Positions 1-7,573 of a stretch of DNA of 53,937 nucleotides are shown here, one piece after another. Position numbers and translations under genes: made by a program. The notes below the pieces were generated by a model. The model was not told the DNA's origin. It saw only the letters and a list, made by a program, of their open reading frames with translations, and did not search any database. Source of the DNA: Kofleriaceae bacterium (GTDB lineage Bacteria > Myxococcota_A > Polyangia > Haliangiales > Haliangiaceae); assembly GCA_018057825.1 (NCBI GenBank), contig JAGPCY010000008.1, positions 199,596 to 253,532 on the forward strand, in the 5' to 3' direction. Each line of letters opens with the position of its first letter. The first letter of the stretch is position 1.

Positions 1-864
1 GCCGCCGAGGCCGGCCTGACCGCCGCGGAGGTCGAGGCCGCCCTCGCCGTGCCCCGCGCCGAGGTGGACCGCGAGCGCGCCGCGCTGCGCGCGCTGGCCG
101 ACGCGGCCCTGACCGCCACGACCGCCGAGGCCGCGCTGGCCGCGCAGCTCGCCGCCGTCGATGGCGAACGTCCGCCGGCCGCGACCGACGACGATGACGA
201 CACCTGGGCCGCGCTCCTGGCCGCGGCCGCCCTCACCACCGCCGAGGCCAGCCGCGCGGCCGCCGACGCCGAGGCCCGGCTGGCCGCCGATCGCGACGCC
301 CGCCGCCAGCGCGCCGAGGCCGACGCCCGCCTGGCCGCCCTCGACGAGCGCGCCGCGCCCTTCGAGGCCCTCGACGCGGTGATCGGCTCGGCCGACGGCA
401 AGCGTCTACGGCAGTTCGCGCAGAGCCTGACCCTGGCCGCGCTCCTGCGCGCCGCCAACCAGCACCTCGACGAGCTGGCCCCGCGCTACCAGCTCGCCCG
501 CGTGCCGCGCCACGACCTCGAGCTCCAGGTCATCGACCGCGACATGGGCGACGAGGTCCGCTCGCTGGCCAGCCTGTCGGGCGGCGAGACCTTCCTGGCG
601 TCGTTGGCCCTGGCCCTCGGGCTGTCGTCGCTGTCGGCCGGCGGCGCCACCGTCCGCACCCTGCTCGTCGACGAGGGCTTCGGCACCCTCGACCCTCACA
701 CCCTCGACACCGCCCTGGCTGCCCTCGACGCCCTACGCGCCACCGGCCGCCAGGTCGGCATCGTGTCCCACGTCCCCGGCTTCGACGAACGGGTCGGCGC
801 CACCGTCGAGGTCCGCCCGATCGGCGGCGGCAAGAGCGTCGTCGCCATCCACGGCCCGCGCTGA
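1..864 (+). CDS. sbcC: Exonuclease SbcC, C-terminal part (5' end outside window)
   Basis: The reading frame is open from the first base, so this is the 3' end of a longer gene; the first 287 codons seen are C-terminal. SbcC is the SMC/Rad50-like ATPase of the SbcCD nuclease, which opens DNA hairpins and processes double-strand ends. The visible part starts with an Ala/Glu/Arg-rich coiled coil (to about residue 135). The C-terminal ATPase lobe follows, with an ABC signature (LSGGETFLASLALALG), a Walker B/D-loop segment (LLVDEGFGTLDP) and an H-loop (IVSHV). The family assignment is firm. The N-terminal Walker A lobe and any sbcD partner would lie upstream of the window. Confidence 0.9.
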   Translation, partial: AAEAGLTAAEVEAALAVPRAEVDRERAALRALADAALTATTAEAALAAQLAAVDGERPPAATDDDDDTWAALLAAAALTTAEASRAAADAEARLAADRDARRQRAEADARLAALDERAAPFEALDAVIGSADGKRLRQFAQSLTLAALLRAANQHLDELAPRYQLARVPRHDLELQVIDRDMGDEVRSLASLSGGETFLASLALALGLSSLSAGGATVRTLLVDEGFGTLDPHTLDTALAALDALRATGRQVGIVSHVPGFDERVGATVEVRPIGGGKSVVAIHGPR

Positions 865-924
865 CCTCCCACCTTCCCCACGTTCGACGCCCCTGCCATT
901 TTCCCGCATTCACCGCGCGCCGGA

Positions 925-1515
925 TCACCGCCGCCGCTGCTCGCCCAGGAGCCGCACCCGCACGTCGCGTCGGGCCTGCCACACATCGCCCTGCAGGTCC
1001 GCGAGCTGGTCGGCGGTCGGCGCCACCTTGATCCGCGACCGCACGGACGCGGTCGCGTCGTCGATCGCGACGATCAGCGCCGGCGGCATGCGGCTCGCGG
1101 CCAGGGTGAACGCCTGATCGTGCCCGGGCGCGTGGCGATGCTCGTCGATGCAGAACACGTCGAACCGGACCCGCCGGGTCTGCCCGCTGGCCACCGCGAT
1201 CGCCGACGCCCGCGCCGCCTCGCTGCCGACGCGCATCGCCCCGACCATCCCGACCCGCTGCGCCGCGTCGTTGTCATCCGGCAGGAAGTACAGGCCGCTC
1301 GCGACGAACCGCGCCTCGGCCGCCCCGGCGTTGCGCACCTCGACCACCATCTCGCCGTGGGCACCGTGGCCGTAGCTGACCACCCGGAGCTCCAGGCCCT
1401 CGCCGCCCGGCACCGGGTGGAACCGATCATCGGCCACCGCCGCGCCGCCGCCGCCGACCAGCGCGAACCCGAACGCGAGCACGAGCAACCACATGGACGG
1501 CCGAACAGAGCGCAT
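925..1515 (-). CDS. Hypothetical secreted protein
   Basis: A 196-aa protein of unknown function. The start at 1515 is chosen because a GGAGG ribosome binding site (1521-1525) lies six bases upstream; an in-frame ATG at 1533 would put that site inside the gene. The N-terminus is a classical signal peptide: MRSVRPS, then a hydrophobic stretch ending near AAVADD. The mature part contains beta-sandwich-like segments such as GEMVVEVRNAGAAEARF, reminiscent of extracellular Ig-like modules, so it is probably periplasmic or secreted. It converges on sbcC with a 60-bp gap and no clear terminator. No family was recognised. Confidence 0.75.
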   Translation of the reverse strand: MRSVRPSMWLLVLAFGFALVGGGGAAVADDRFHPVPGGEGLELRVVSYGHGAHGEMVVEVRNAGAAEARFVASGLYFLPDDNDAAQRVGMVGAMRVGSEAARASAIAVASGQTRRVRFDVFCIDEHRHAPGHDQAFTLAASRMPPALIVAIDDATASVRSRIKVAPTADQLADLQGDVWQARRDVRVRLLGEQRRR

Positions 1516-1636
1516 GGGGACCTCCGGCGTCACAACGCGCGACCGCGGTCGGCTATTGCGACGCTCCTCCGATCGACACCGCCACCCCGGCCCGGTTGCC
1601 GTCTTCCCCCATCGCGCCGCCGCCCCACCGCCGCCC

Positions 1637-3904
1637 CTACAGGCTCGGCGTGACGCCCATCTCGGTCAGCAGGTGATCGGCGCCATCGATCGCGTCCATC
1701 ACCCACAGCGCATAGCGGAGGTCCAGGTGGATCGACCGGGTCACGACCGGATCGAACACCACATCCGACGCCACGCTCTCGTTGGTGCCGTCGAACAGGA
1801 GCCCGATCAGCTCGCCCCGCGCGTTCAGGGTCGGCGACCCCGAGTTGCCGCCCGTGGTGTCGACGTCCGACAGGAAGTTGACCGGCACCTCGCCGAGCGT
1901 CGGATCGGCGTACGGGCCCCAGGTCTTGGCCTTGACCGCGGCCAGGAGCGGCGCCGGCGCGTCGAAGGGCTCCTCGCCCTTGTCCTTGCCGACGATCTCA
2001 GTGGCCCGGGTGAAGGCCGGACCGCCGCGCGGCCGCACCGTCCCGTAGGTCACGCGCAGGGTCGAGTTGGCGTCGGGGGCCAGCGCGCCGTCGAGGGCGC
2101 CCAGCATCGCCTTGGCGTACATCGGCGCCAGGAGCACCCGGGCGCCGGCCCGCGCCTCGGCCTGCTCCTCGAAGCGCTTGACCAGGGGCCGCAGCGCCAG
2201 CGCCAGCTTGATCATCGGATCCTTCGACTTCATCAGCTCCTTGGTCGTGCCCTTGGTCAGGAGCTTCATCCGCAGGGCCTCGTCGGCCAGCTTGGTCTGC
2301 GCGTACCAGGAGTCGATCCGGCGATCGATCAGCGCGGCGTCGAGCGCCTCGCCCTTGGCCGGGGTCAACATGGTCGCCAGCCACGGCCGGTCGGCCTCGG
2401 GCAGCTTGAGCGCCCGCAGCAGCGCCAGCCGGAGCAACGCGCGATCGATCTCGGGATCGAACTGCTGCGCGAGCTGCTGCTGCTGCGCGATCAGATCGGG
2501 CAGGTCGCGGTCCTGGAACCCGGCCTTGCGATCGGCGTCCTTCTTGACCCGCTCTTCGGCCATCCGCACCAGTAGGTTGGCCACCGATAGCATGGTCGAG
2601 CCGCTCGACGCCCGGGCGAACACGCCGTCGACCTTGACCGTCCGGCGCGCCTCGACGAAGGTCGCCTCGAGGTCGTCGATCGCCTTGGCGTAGGCCTCGC
2701 GACCCGGCGCCGCGGCCCAGGCCCGGACCCGCTCGTCGAGCTTGCGCTTGTTCTCGAGCGTGTCGCCGCGCTTGAGGCCCTCGAGCACCGACTGCTGGTT
2801 CTCGAGCGCGTTCTGCACGAACTGCTTGAACATGTTGGCCTTGATCGCGGTCATCCCGCCCTTGGCGGCCAGCTCGCCGAGCACGTCGTAGAACTCCTGG
2901 ATCTGCTCGATGCGCTGCGGGTAGCCCCAGTCGACGTCGAACTTGACCTCGGAGTAGGTCGTGACCCGGGTGGTCGAGCCCGGATAGCCGGCCACCATGA
3001 CGAAGTCGTGGGTCGACAGCGGCGAGGACGCGACCTTGAGCCAGTGGCTCGGCCGGTACGGGACGTTCTTGGGGCCGGGATCGGCCGGCTTGCCGTCGGG
3101 CCCGACGTACGCGCGCAGAAACGAGTAGTCGCCGGTGTGGCGCGGCCAGGCCCAGTTGTCGATCTCGCCACCGTAGTTGCCGACCGCGCGGTGCGGAGCA
3201 TGGACCAGCCGCACGTCGCGCAGCTCGAGCTGCTCGATGAGCTGCCACTCGGCGCCGCGGTAGAAGCTGACCACCTCGCACCGCAGGCCGGGGCGATCGC
3301 GCTCGCACGCCGCTACCAGCTCCTTCTCGCGCCGCTCGACGTCCTTGGTGCGCGCCACCGGATCGGCGATCGCGGCCAGGCCGTCGGTCATCGCCTTGGT
3401 GACGTCGCTGGCCCGCTGCGTGATGTAGACCTTCTGGGTCGGGCCGGCCGGCAGCTCGTCGGCGCGGGTCTTGGCCAGGTAGCCCTGCTCGACCAGGTTG
3501 CGCTCGGGCGTGGCGTTGACCTGCAGCACCTGCTGCACGCAGTGGTGGTTGGTGATGATGAGGCCGTCGGGCGACACGAACGAGCCGGTGCAACCGCCGA
3601 GCGACACCACCGCCGCCAGCGGCGCCTTGGTCGGATCGGCCAGCTCGCCGGCGGCCAGCGGCACGCCCATCTCGGACAGCGCCGCGGCGTGGACCGGCAG
3701 GCTCATCTGCCGCGGCATCCACATCCCGCCGGGGTTGGCGTACTGCTGACGCGCGGCCAGCGCCGGATCGAGGAGCGGCGCGGTCGGGCCGTCGCCGTCG
3801 GGGCGAACGACGTCGGGGCCGGGGGCCGGCGGCGCGGGCCGCGCCGGCGCCCGACCACCACACGCCGCCGCGAAGAGGAGGGCTGCGAGGATCGTGTGCT
3901 TCAC
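1637..3904 (-). CDS. S46 family dipeptidyl-peptidase, lipoprotein
   Basis: A 755-aa serine peptidase of family S46 (DPP7/DPP11 type), which removes dipeptides from peptide N-termini in the periplasm. The chymotrypsin-like triad is visible: His in GLIITNHHCV, Asp in the PRHTGDYSFLRAYVG segment, and Ser in TGGNSGSPTL, followed by GELIGLLFDGT. The inserted helical domain specific to S46 lies between them. The GTG start at 3904 gives a short lipoprotein signal (AALLFAAAC lipobox). Longer upstream ATG-initiated readings only extend into the next gene's territory. Length suits the family (about 700-720 aa plus a Pro-rich linker). The membrane-anchored form would fit a proteolytic, peptide-feeding bacterium. 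Confidence 0.93.
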   Translation of the reverse strand: MKHTILAALLFAAACGGRAPARPAPPAPGPDVVRPDGDGPTAPLLDPALAARQQYANPGGMWMPRQMSLPVHAAALSEMGVPLAAGELADPTKAPLAAVVSLGGCTGSFVSPDGLIITNHHCVQQVLQVNATPERNLVEQGYLAKTRADELPAGPTQKVYITQRASDVTKAMTDGLAAIADPVARTKDVERREKELVAACERDRPGLRCEVVSFYRGAEWQLIEQLELRDVRLVHAPHRAVGNYGGEIDNWAWPRHTGDYSFLRAYVGPDGKPADPGPKNVPYRPSHWLKVASSPLSTHDFVMVAGYPGSTTRVTTYSEVKFDVDWGYPQRIEQIQEFYDVLGELAAKGGMTAIKANMFKQFVQNALENQQSVLEGLKRGDTLENKRKLDERVRAWAAAPGREAYAKAIDDLEATFVEARRTVKVDGVFARASSGSTMLSVANLLVRMAEERVKKDADRKAGFQDRDLPDLIAQQQQLAQQFDPEIDRALLRLALLRALKLPEADRPWLATMLTPAKGEALDAALIDRRIDSWYAQTKLADEALRMKLLTKGTTKELMKSKDPMIKLALALRPLVKRFEEQAEARAGARVLLAPMYAKAMLGALDGALAPDANSTLRVTYGTVRPRGGPAFTRATEIVGKDKGEEPFDAPAPLLAAVKAKTWGPYADPTLGEVPVNFLSDVDTTGGNSGSPTLNARGELIGLLFDGTNESVASDVVFDPVVTRSIHLDLRYALWVMDAIDGADHLLTEMGVTPSL

Positions 3905-3986
3905 GCCGGTGGCGTACCACGATCGCGGCGCGCCGCTCCTGACCGACGCTGACCGCCGCGCCGTGCGACGCCTGCGACCGCGTGCG

Positions 3987-4892
3987 TCAGCCGGCGTCGC
4001 GGAGTCGCGCCAGCACCGCGACGCGATCGTCGGGCAGCGGCGCGACGAAGCGCCGCCCGGCGATCGCGATCGACTCGGCGTGCAGGAAGAACGTCGCCAG
4101 CTCGGGCAACGGCGCGCCGCCGTAGGCGACGTCACCGACGATCGGCGCCCCGCAGGTCGCCAGGTGCACGCGCACCTGGTGGGTGCGGCCGGTGGTCGCG
4201 GTGCAGCGCACCAGGGCCCGCGGCCCGAGGCGCTCGATCACCTCCCACGCGGTGTGGGCCGCCAGGCCGTCGGTGTGATCGACCGCGGCGCGGGCCCCGC
4301 GCTGGACCAGGGGCGCGTCGCACTCGCGGGTCACCGGCGGCGCCTCGGTCAAGGCCAGGTAGGTCTTCGTCACCGCGCCGTCGGCGAACGCCGCGCGCAG
4401 GCGCTGCCAGGCCGCCCGGGTCCGGGCCGCCAGCAAGATCCCCGACGTGCCGGCGTCGAGGCGATGGACCAGCCCGCCGTCGCGCGGATCGTCGGCGACC
4501 GCGGCGCACTCGGGGAAGCGCGCGACCACCGCGTTGGCCGCGGTGCCCGGCTCGCCGGCCGCCAGCGGCTGGCTCGCCATACCGGCCGGCTTGCCCAGCG
4601 CCACGACCTCGTCATCGATCGCCAGCCAGGCCACCGCCGCCGCCGCCGCCGGATCGCCGACCACGACCAGAGCCGCGTCATCGACCGGCGCGGTCGCGAC
4701 CTCGACCCGCGCCCCGGGCCCGACCCGCTCGCCCTTCTTGGCCCGTCGACCGTCGACGCGGACCGCGCCCGCCTCGAACAGGGCCATCACCCGACGACGA
4801 CTCGCGGCCGGGAACCGCCGCGCCACCACCCGATCGAGCCGATCGCCGTCGTCGACGCCGACCTCGAACGCGAGCACCGGCGGCGTGGTCAT
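3987..4892 (-). CDS. RluA-family RNA pseudouridine synthase
   Basis: A 301-aa enzyme that isomerises specific uridines in rRNA or tRNA. An S4 RNA-binding domain is at the N-terminus (about residues 12-70, DRLDRVVARRF). The catalytic RluA/RsuA core carries the signature GGLVHRLDAGTSGILL, whose Asp is the nucleophile, and a later TGRTHQVRVHL motif typical of RluA members. The ATG at 4892 overlaps the stop of moeA by four bases (ATGA), so the two are translationally coupled, with moeA upstream in the operon. The exact target cannot be decided from sequence; RluD- and RluC-like proteins share this layout. Confidence 0.93.
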   Translation of the reverse strand: MTTPPVLAFEVGVDDGDRLDRVVARRFPAASRRRVMALFEAGAVRVDGRRAKKGERVGPGARVEVATAPVDDAALVVVGDPAAAAAVAWLAIDDEVVALGKPAGMASQPLAAGEPGTAANAVVARFPECAAVADDPRDGGLVHRLDAGTSGILLAARTRAAWQRLRAAFADGAVTKTYLALTEAPPVTRECDAPLVQRGARAAVDHTDGLAAHTAWEVIERLGPRALVRCTATTGRTHQVRVHLATCGAPIVGDVAYGGAPLPELATFFLHAESIAIAGRRFVAPLPDDRVAVLARLRDAG

Positions 4893-6076
4893 CGCGCCTC
4901 CAGGAGCCAGGCCGGCGCGGCCTCGCCGGGCGCGACCTCGGTGATCTCGGCCGCGATCTCGACCAGGGCGTCGACGCCGAGCAATGACGACATCATCCCC
5001 GAACCCTGGCGCGGATGCGGGTGCGCGATCAAGCGCGCGCCGTCGCGCTCGACCGCGGCCCGCACGATGTGGGCCCGCCCGGCCGGCTTGCGATACCCGT
5101 CGGGCAACACCACCGGCGCCCGCGGCCGGGTCATCGCGCGCGCGCCCAGCATCGCCAGGAGCGCCGGTCGCACGAACAGCTCGAAGCTGGTCCACGACGA
5201 CACCGGGTTGCCGGGCAGCGCGAACACCGTGGTCGCGCCGGCCCGACCGACCGCCAGCGGCTTGCCCGGCTTCATCGCCACCTTCCAGAAGTCCAGGGTC
5301 ACGCCACACGCCGCCAGCGCCGCCCGCACGTGATCGCGATCGCCGGCCGACACCCCGCCGGTCGTGACCACGACGTCGGCCGCCAGGGCCCGCGCGATCG
5401 CCGCCGTCACCGCCTCGGGCTCATCGGCCACCACGCCCAGGTACTCCGGCTCGCCGCCGGCCGCGCGCACCGCCGCCGCCAGGCCGTAGGCGCTCGAGTC
5501 GACCAGCTCTCCCGGTCCCAGCTCGGCGTCGATCGGGCGCAGCTCATCGCCGGTCGCCAGGATCGCCACCCGCGGCCGTCGCGCCACCCGTACGGTCGCG
5601 TGGCCCAGCGCCGCCGCCACCGTCAGCTCGCCCGGGCCGAGGCGGGTCCCGGCGGCGATCGCCGGGGCGCCGACCTCGAGATCCTCGCCGGCCCGCCGGA
5701 CATGGGCCCCCGCGCGCGCCGCCGGCAACCCGACCGTCGCCCCGCGATCGTCGGCGTCCTCGAACATCACCACGCAATCCGCGCCGGCCGGCACCGGCGC
5801 GCCGGTCATGATCCGCACCGCGGTCCCGGGCGCCAGCGGCGCCGGCGTCCCCGGCCCGGCCGCCACCAACCCGACCACCGGCAAGACCGCCGGCAGCTCG
5901 GCGGCGCGCGCCGCGAACCCGTCCATCGCCGCGTTGGTGAAGCCGGGCAGCGGTCGCCCGGCGACGATCGGCGCCGCCGCGATCCGCCCCGCGGCGTCGG
6001 CCAGCGCCACCACCTCGTCGCCGGTGCGCTCGACGGTGTCCAGGATGCGCGCCGCGGCCGCGGCGATCGACAACAT
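4889..6076 (-). CDS. moeA: Molybdopterin molybdenumtransferase MoeA
   Basis: A 395-aa MoeA, which inserts molybdate into adenylylated molybdopterin in the last step of Mo-cofactor synthesis in the cytoplasm. Domain I begins after the N-terminus with AMDGFA. The MoCF-binding domain carries TTGGVSAGDRDHVR and the conserved FALPGNPVSS segment. A C-terminal beta-barrel (domain IV) completes the family architecture, and length is normal for the family (about 400). It is the first gene of a two-gene operon with the pseudouridine synthase, with a 4-bp overlap. Only 48 bp separate its start from the divergent gene at 6125. No molybdenum riboswitch could fit there, and none of the other moa/mob genes are in the window. 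Confidence 0.95.
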   Translation of the reverse strand: MLSIAAAAARILDTVERTGDEVVALADAAGRIAAAPIVAGRPLPGFTNAAMDGFAARAAELPAVLPVVGLVAAGPGTPAPLAPGTAVRIMTGAPVPAGADCVVMFEDADDRGATVGLPAARAGAHVRRAGEDLEVGAPAIAAGTRLGPGELTVAAALGHATVRVARRPRVAILATGDELRPIDAELGPGELVDSSAYGLAAAVRAAGGEPEYLGVVADEPEAVTAAIARALAADVVVTTGGVSAGDRDHVRAALAACGVTLDFWKVAMKPGKPLAVGRAGATTVFALPGNPVSSWTSFELFVRPALLAMLGARAMTRPRAPVVLPDGYRKPAGRAHIVRAAVERDGARLIAHPHPRQGSGMMSSLLGVDALVEIAAEITEVAPGEAAPAWLLEAR

Positions 6077-6124
6077 GGCCGCACTATGCGGCCAAGCCTA
6101 GGTCGGGTCTACACTCGGCCGGCC

Positions 6125-6700
6125 ATGCCGACCGTCCGCTACCGCCTGCGCACGCCGGTGAGCTACTGGCTGGGAGCGGCGCTCTTGCTCGCGCCGTGTG
6201 GCTACCTCGTGGTCCTCGCCGCCACCGTCGGCGGCGGCCGGGCCCTGGCGCTCCTCGCCTTCGCCGTCGCGGTCCCGGCGGCGATGCTGGCGGCGACCGC
6301 GCCGTACTGGGCCTGGCCGGGCGGCCACCTGGCCTTCACCGACGACGAGGTGATCGTGCGCCGCGGGCGGCGACCGCTCGTGCTCCGTCGGGCCGACGGC
6401 GTCCAGGCGACGATCGCCCAGGTCACCGTCCAGGTCACCGCGGCCCTCATCCCGATCGCCGATCTCGACCGCGGCCAGATGATCGCGATCGGCAGCGGCG
6501 CGCGCACCACCCGGCTGTCGACGCTCCTCATCGAGCCGTCGCTGCGGGCCGCGGTGCTGGCCGACGTGGCGCGGGCGGTCCGCGGCCAGCCCGCCCAGGG
6601 CTCGACGCCGCCGACGCCGCCGTCGTCCTCCGCGTCGGCCGCGCCGCCCACCGCCCTCGACGCCCGCCTCGACGCCGAGCTCGACCTGGCCGATCGCTGA
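6125..6700 (+). CDS. Hypothetical two-helix membrane protein
   Basis: A 191-aa protein that I do not recognise. The ATG at 6125 is preferred to the long upstream open frame, which runs antisense through moeA. Two hydrophobic segments (about residues 15-35, YWLGAALLLAPCGYLVVLAA, and 38-60) are followed by a soluble part that looks like a small PH-like or membrane-proximal sheet domain (HLAFTDDEVIVRRGRRPLVLRRADGV). A Pro/Ser linker and an acidic tail end the protein. The arrangement of two N-terminal helices and then a cytosolic beta domain is common in bacterial bPH2-like proteins, but this similarity is only a guess. It is divergent from moeA and convergent with the SIMPL gene. Confidence 0.7.
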   Translation: MPTVRYRLRTPVSYWLGAALLLAPCGYLVVLAATVGGGRALALLAFAVAVPAAMLAATAPYWAWPGGHLAFTDDEVIVRRGRRPLVLRRADGVQATIAQVTVQVTAALIPIADLDRGQMIAIGSGARTTRLSTLLIEPSLRAAVLADVARAVRGQPAQGSTPPTPPSSSASAAPPTALDARLDAELDLADR

Positions 6701-6730
6701 CCGATCGCTGACCGGCCCCACCGCGCGCGC

Positions 6731-7513
6731 CTACCGCAAGGCGTAGGTGACGTGGACGATCGCGATGATGTCCTTCTCGAGCGAGCTGGTGTCGTTGTTG
6801 CCCTCCCAGCTCGTCTCGGTCGAGTTCGCCGGGTTGACGTTGATGACGCCCATGTCGGCGGTCCGCAGCGACGCGATCGAGGCCCCGCCCGCGCTCTTGA
6901 CGATGCTCTCGGCCCGGGTCCGGGCGTCCTTCGACGCCGCCGACAGCATCTCGATCTTCAGATCGCCGAGCTTGGTGTAGTAGTACGACGGCTGGTTCGA
7001 GGTCACCGCGATGTTCTTCTCGAGGAGCTGGGTGATCTCGCGCGACACCCGCTCGATGCGCTGGACGTCGTTCGAGCGCACGGTCACGAACTGCCGGGCT
7101 CGGTAGCCGGTCAAGACCTGGCGGGCGATGCGATCGTCGCCGGCGCCCTCGTAGACCGTCGTGAAGACCTCCTCGACCACCGCGGAGTCGGGGAAGATCT
7201 CACCGTCGGGCACGCCCTGGGCCTTCAGGTAGGCGACCGTGGCGTCGACGTCGGCGTGGAGCTGACGGTAGGCCGCCAGCTTGTCCGGCGCGGCGGCCGC
7301 GACCGTGGCGCTCCACTCGATCAGGTCCGACACGATCCGCTGCTTGGCCGAGCCGGTGATCCGGATCGAGCGCTCGACCGGGCGCACCTTGATCCGTTCG
7401 TAGGACCGGGTGGCGATGTAGGTCGACAGCGGCGGCGCGGCCGCCAGCGCCACCAGCGCCAGGGCCAGGAGCTTCTTGCCGCCGAACCCGCGGGGCTTAT
7501 CGATGACTGGCAT
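6731..7513 (-). CDS. SIMPL-domain (DUF541) periplasmic protein
   Basis: A 260-aa SIMPL-family protein. An N-terminal signal anchor (KKLLALALVALAAAPPL) precedes the SIMPL domain, which starts at RSIRITGSAKQRIVSDLIEW and contains alternating strands and helices; the C-terminal part SAASKDARTRAESIVKSAGG is typical. SIMPL proteins such as E. coli YggE are envelope proteins, some linked to oxidative-stress protection, but their biochemistry is poorly known. The gene is divergent from the M28 peptidase gene with a 60-bp gap that must contain both promoters. Confidence 0.87.
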   Translation of the reverse strand: MPVIDKPRGFGGKKLLALALVALAAAPPLSTYIATRSYERIKVRPVERSIRITGSAKQRIVSDLIEWSATVAAAAPDKLAAYRQLHADVDATVAYLKAQGVPDGEIFPDSAVVEEVFTTVYEGAGDDRIARQVLTGYRARQFVTVRSNDVQRIERVSREITQLLEKNIAVTSNQPSYYYTKLGDLKIEMLSAASKDARTRAESIVKSAGGASIASLRTADMGVINVNPANSTETSWEGNNDTSSLEKDIIAIVHVTYALR

Positions 7514-7573
7514 CCCCCGCGAACGCGTGGTCGCACGCGGCTATTCCGCCGGCTGACGGCTATAGTCGCCGCC

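Noticed and set aside
6752-7573. A long N-terminal extension of the M28 peptidase starting at 6752
   Set aside because: It is antisense to the SIMPL-domain gene, and the ATG at 7574 gives a proper lipoprotein signal.
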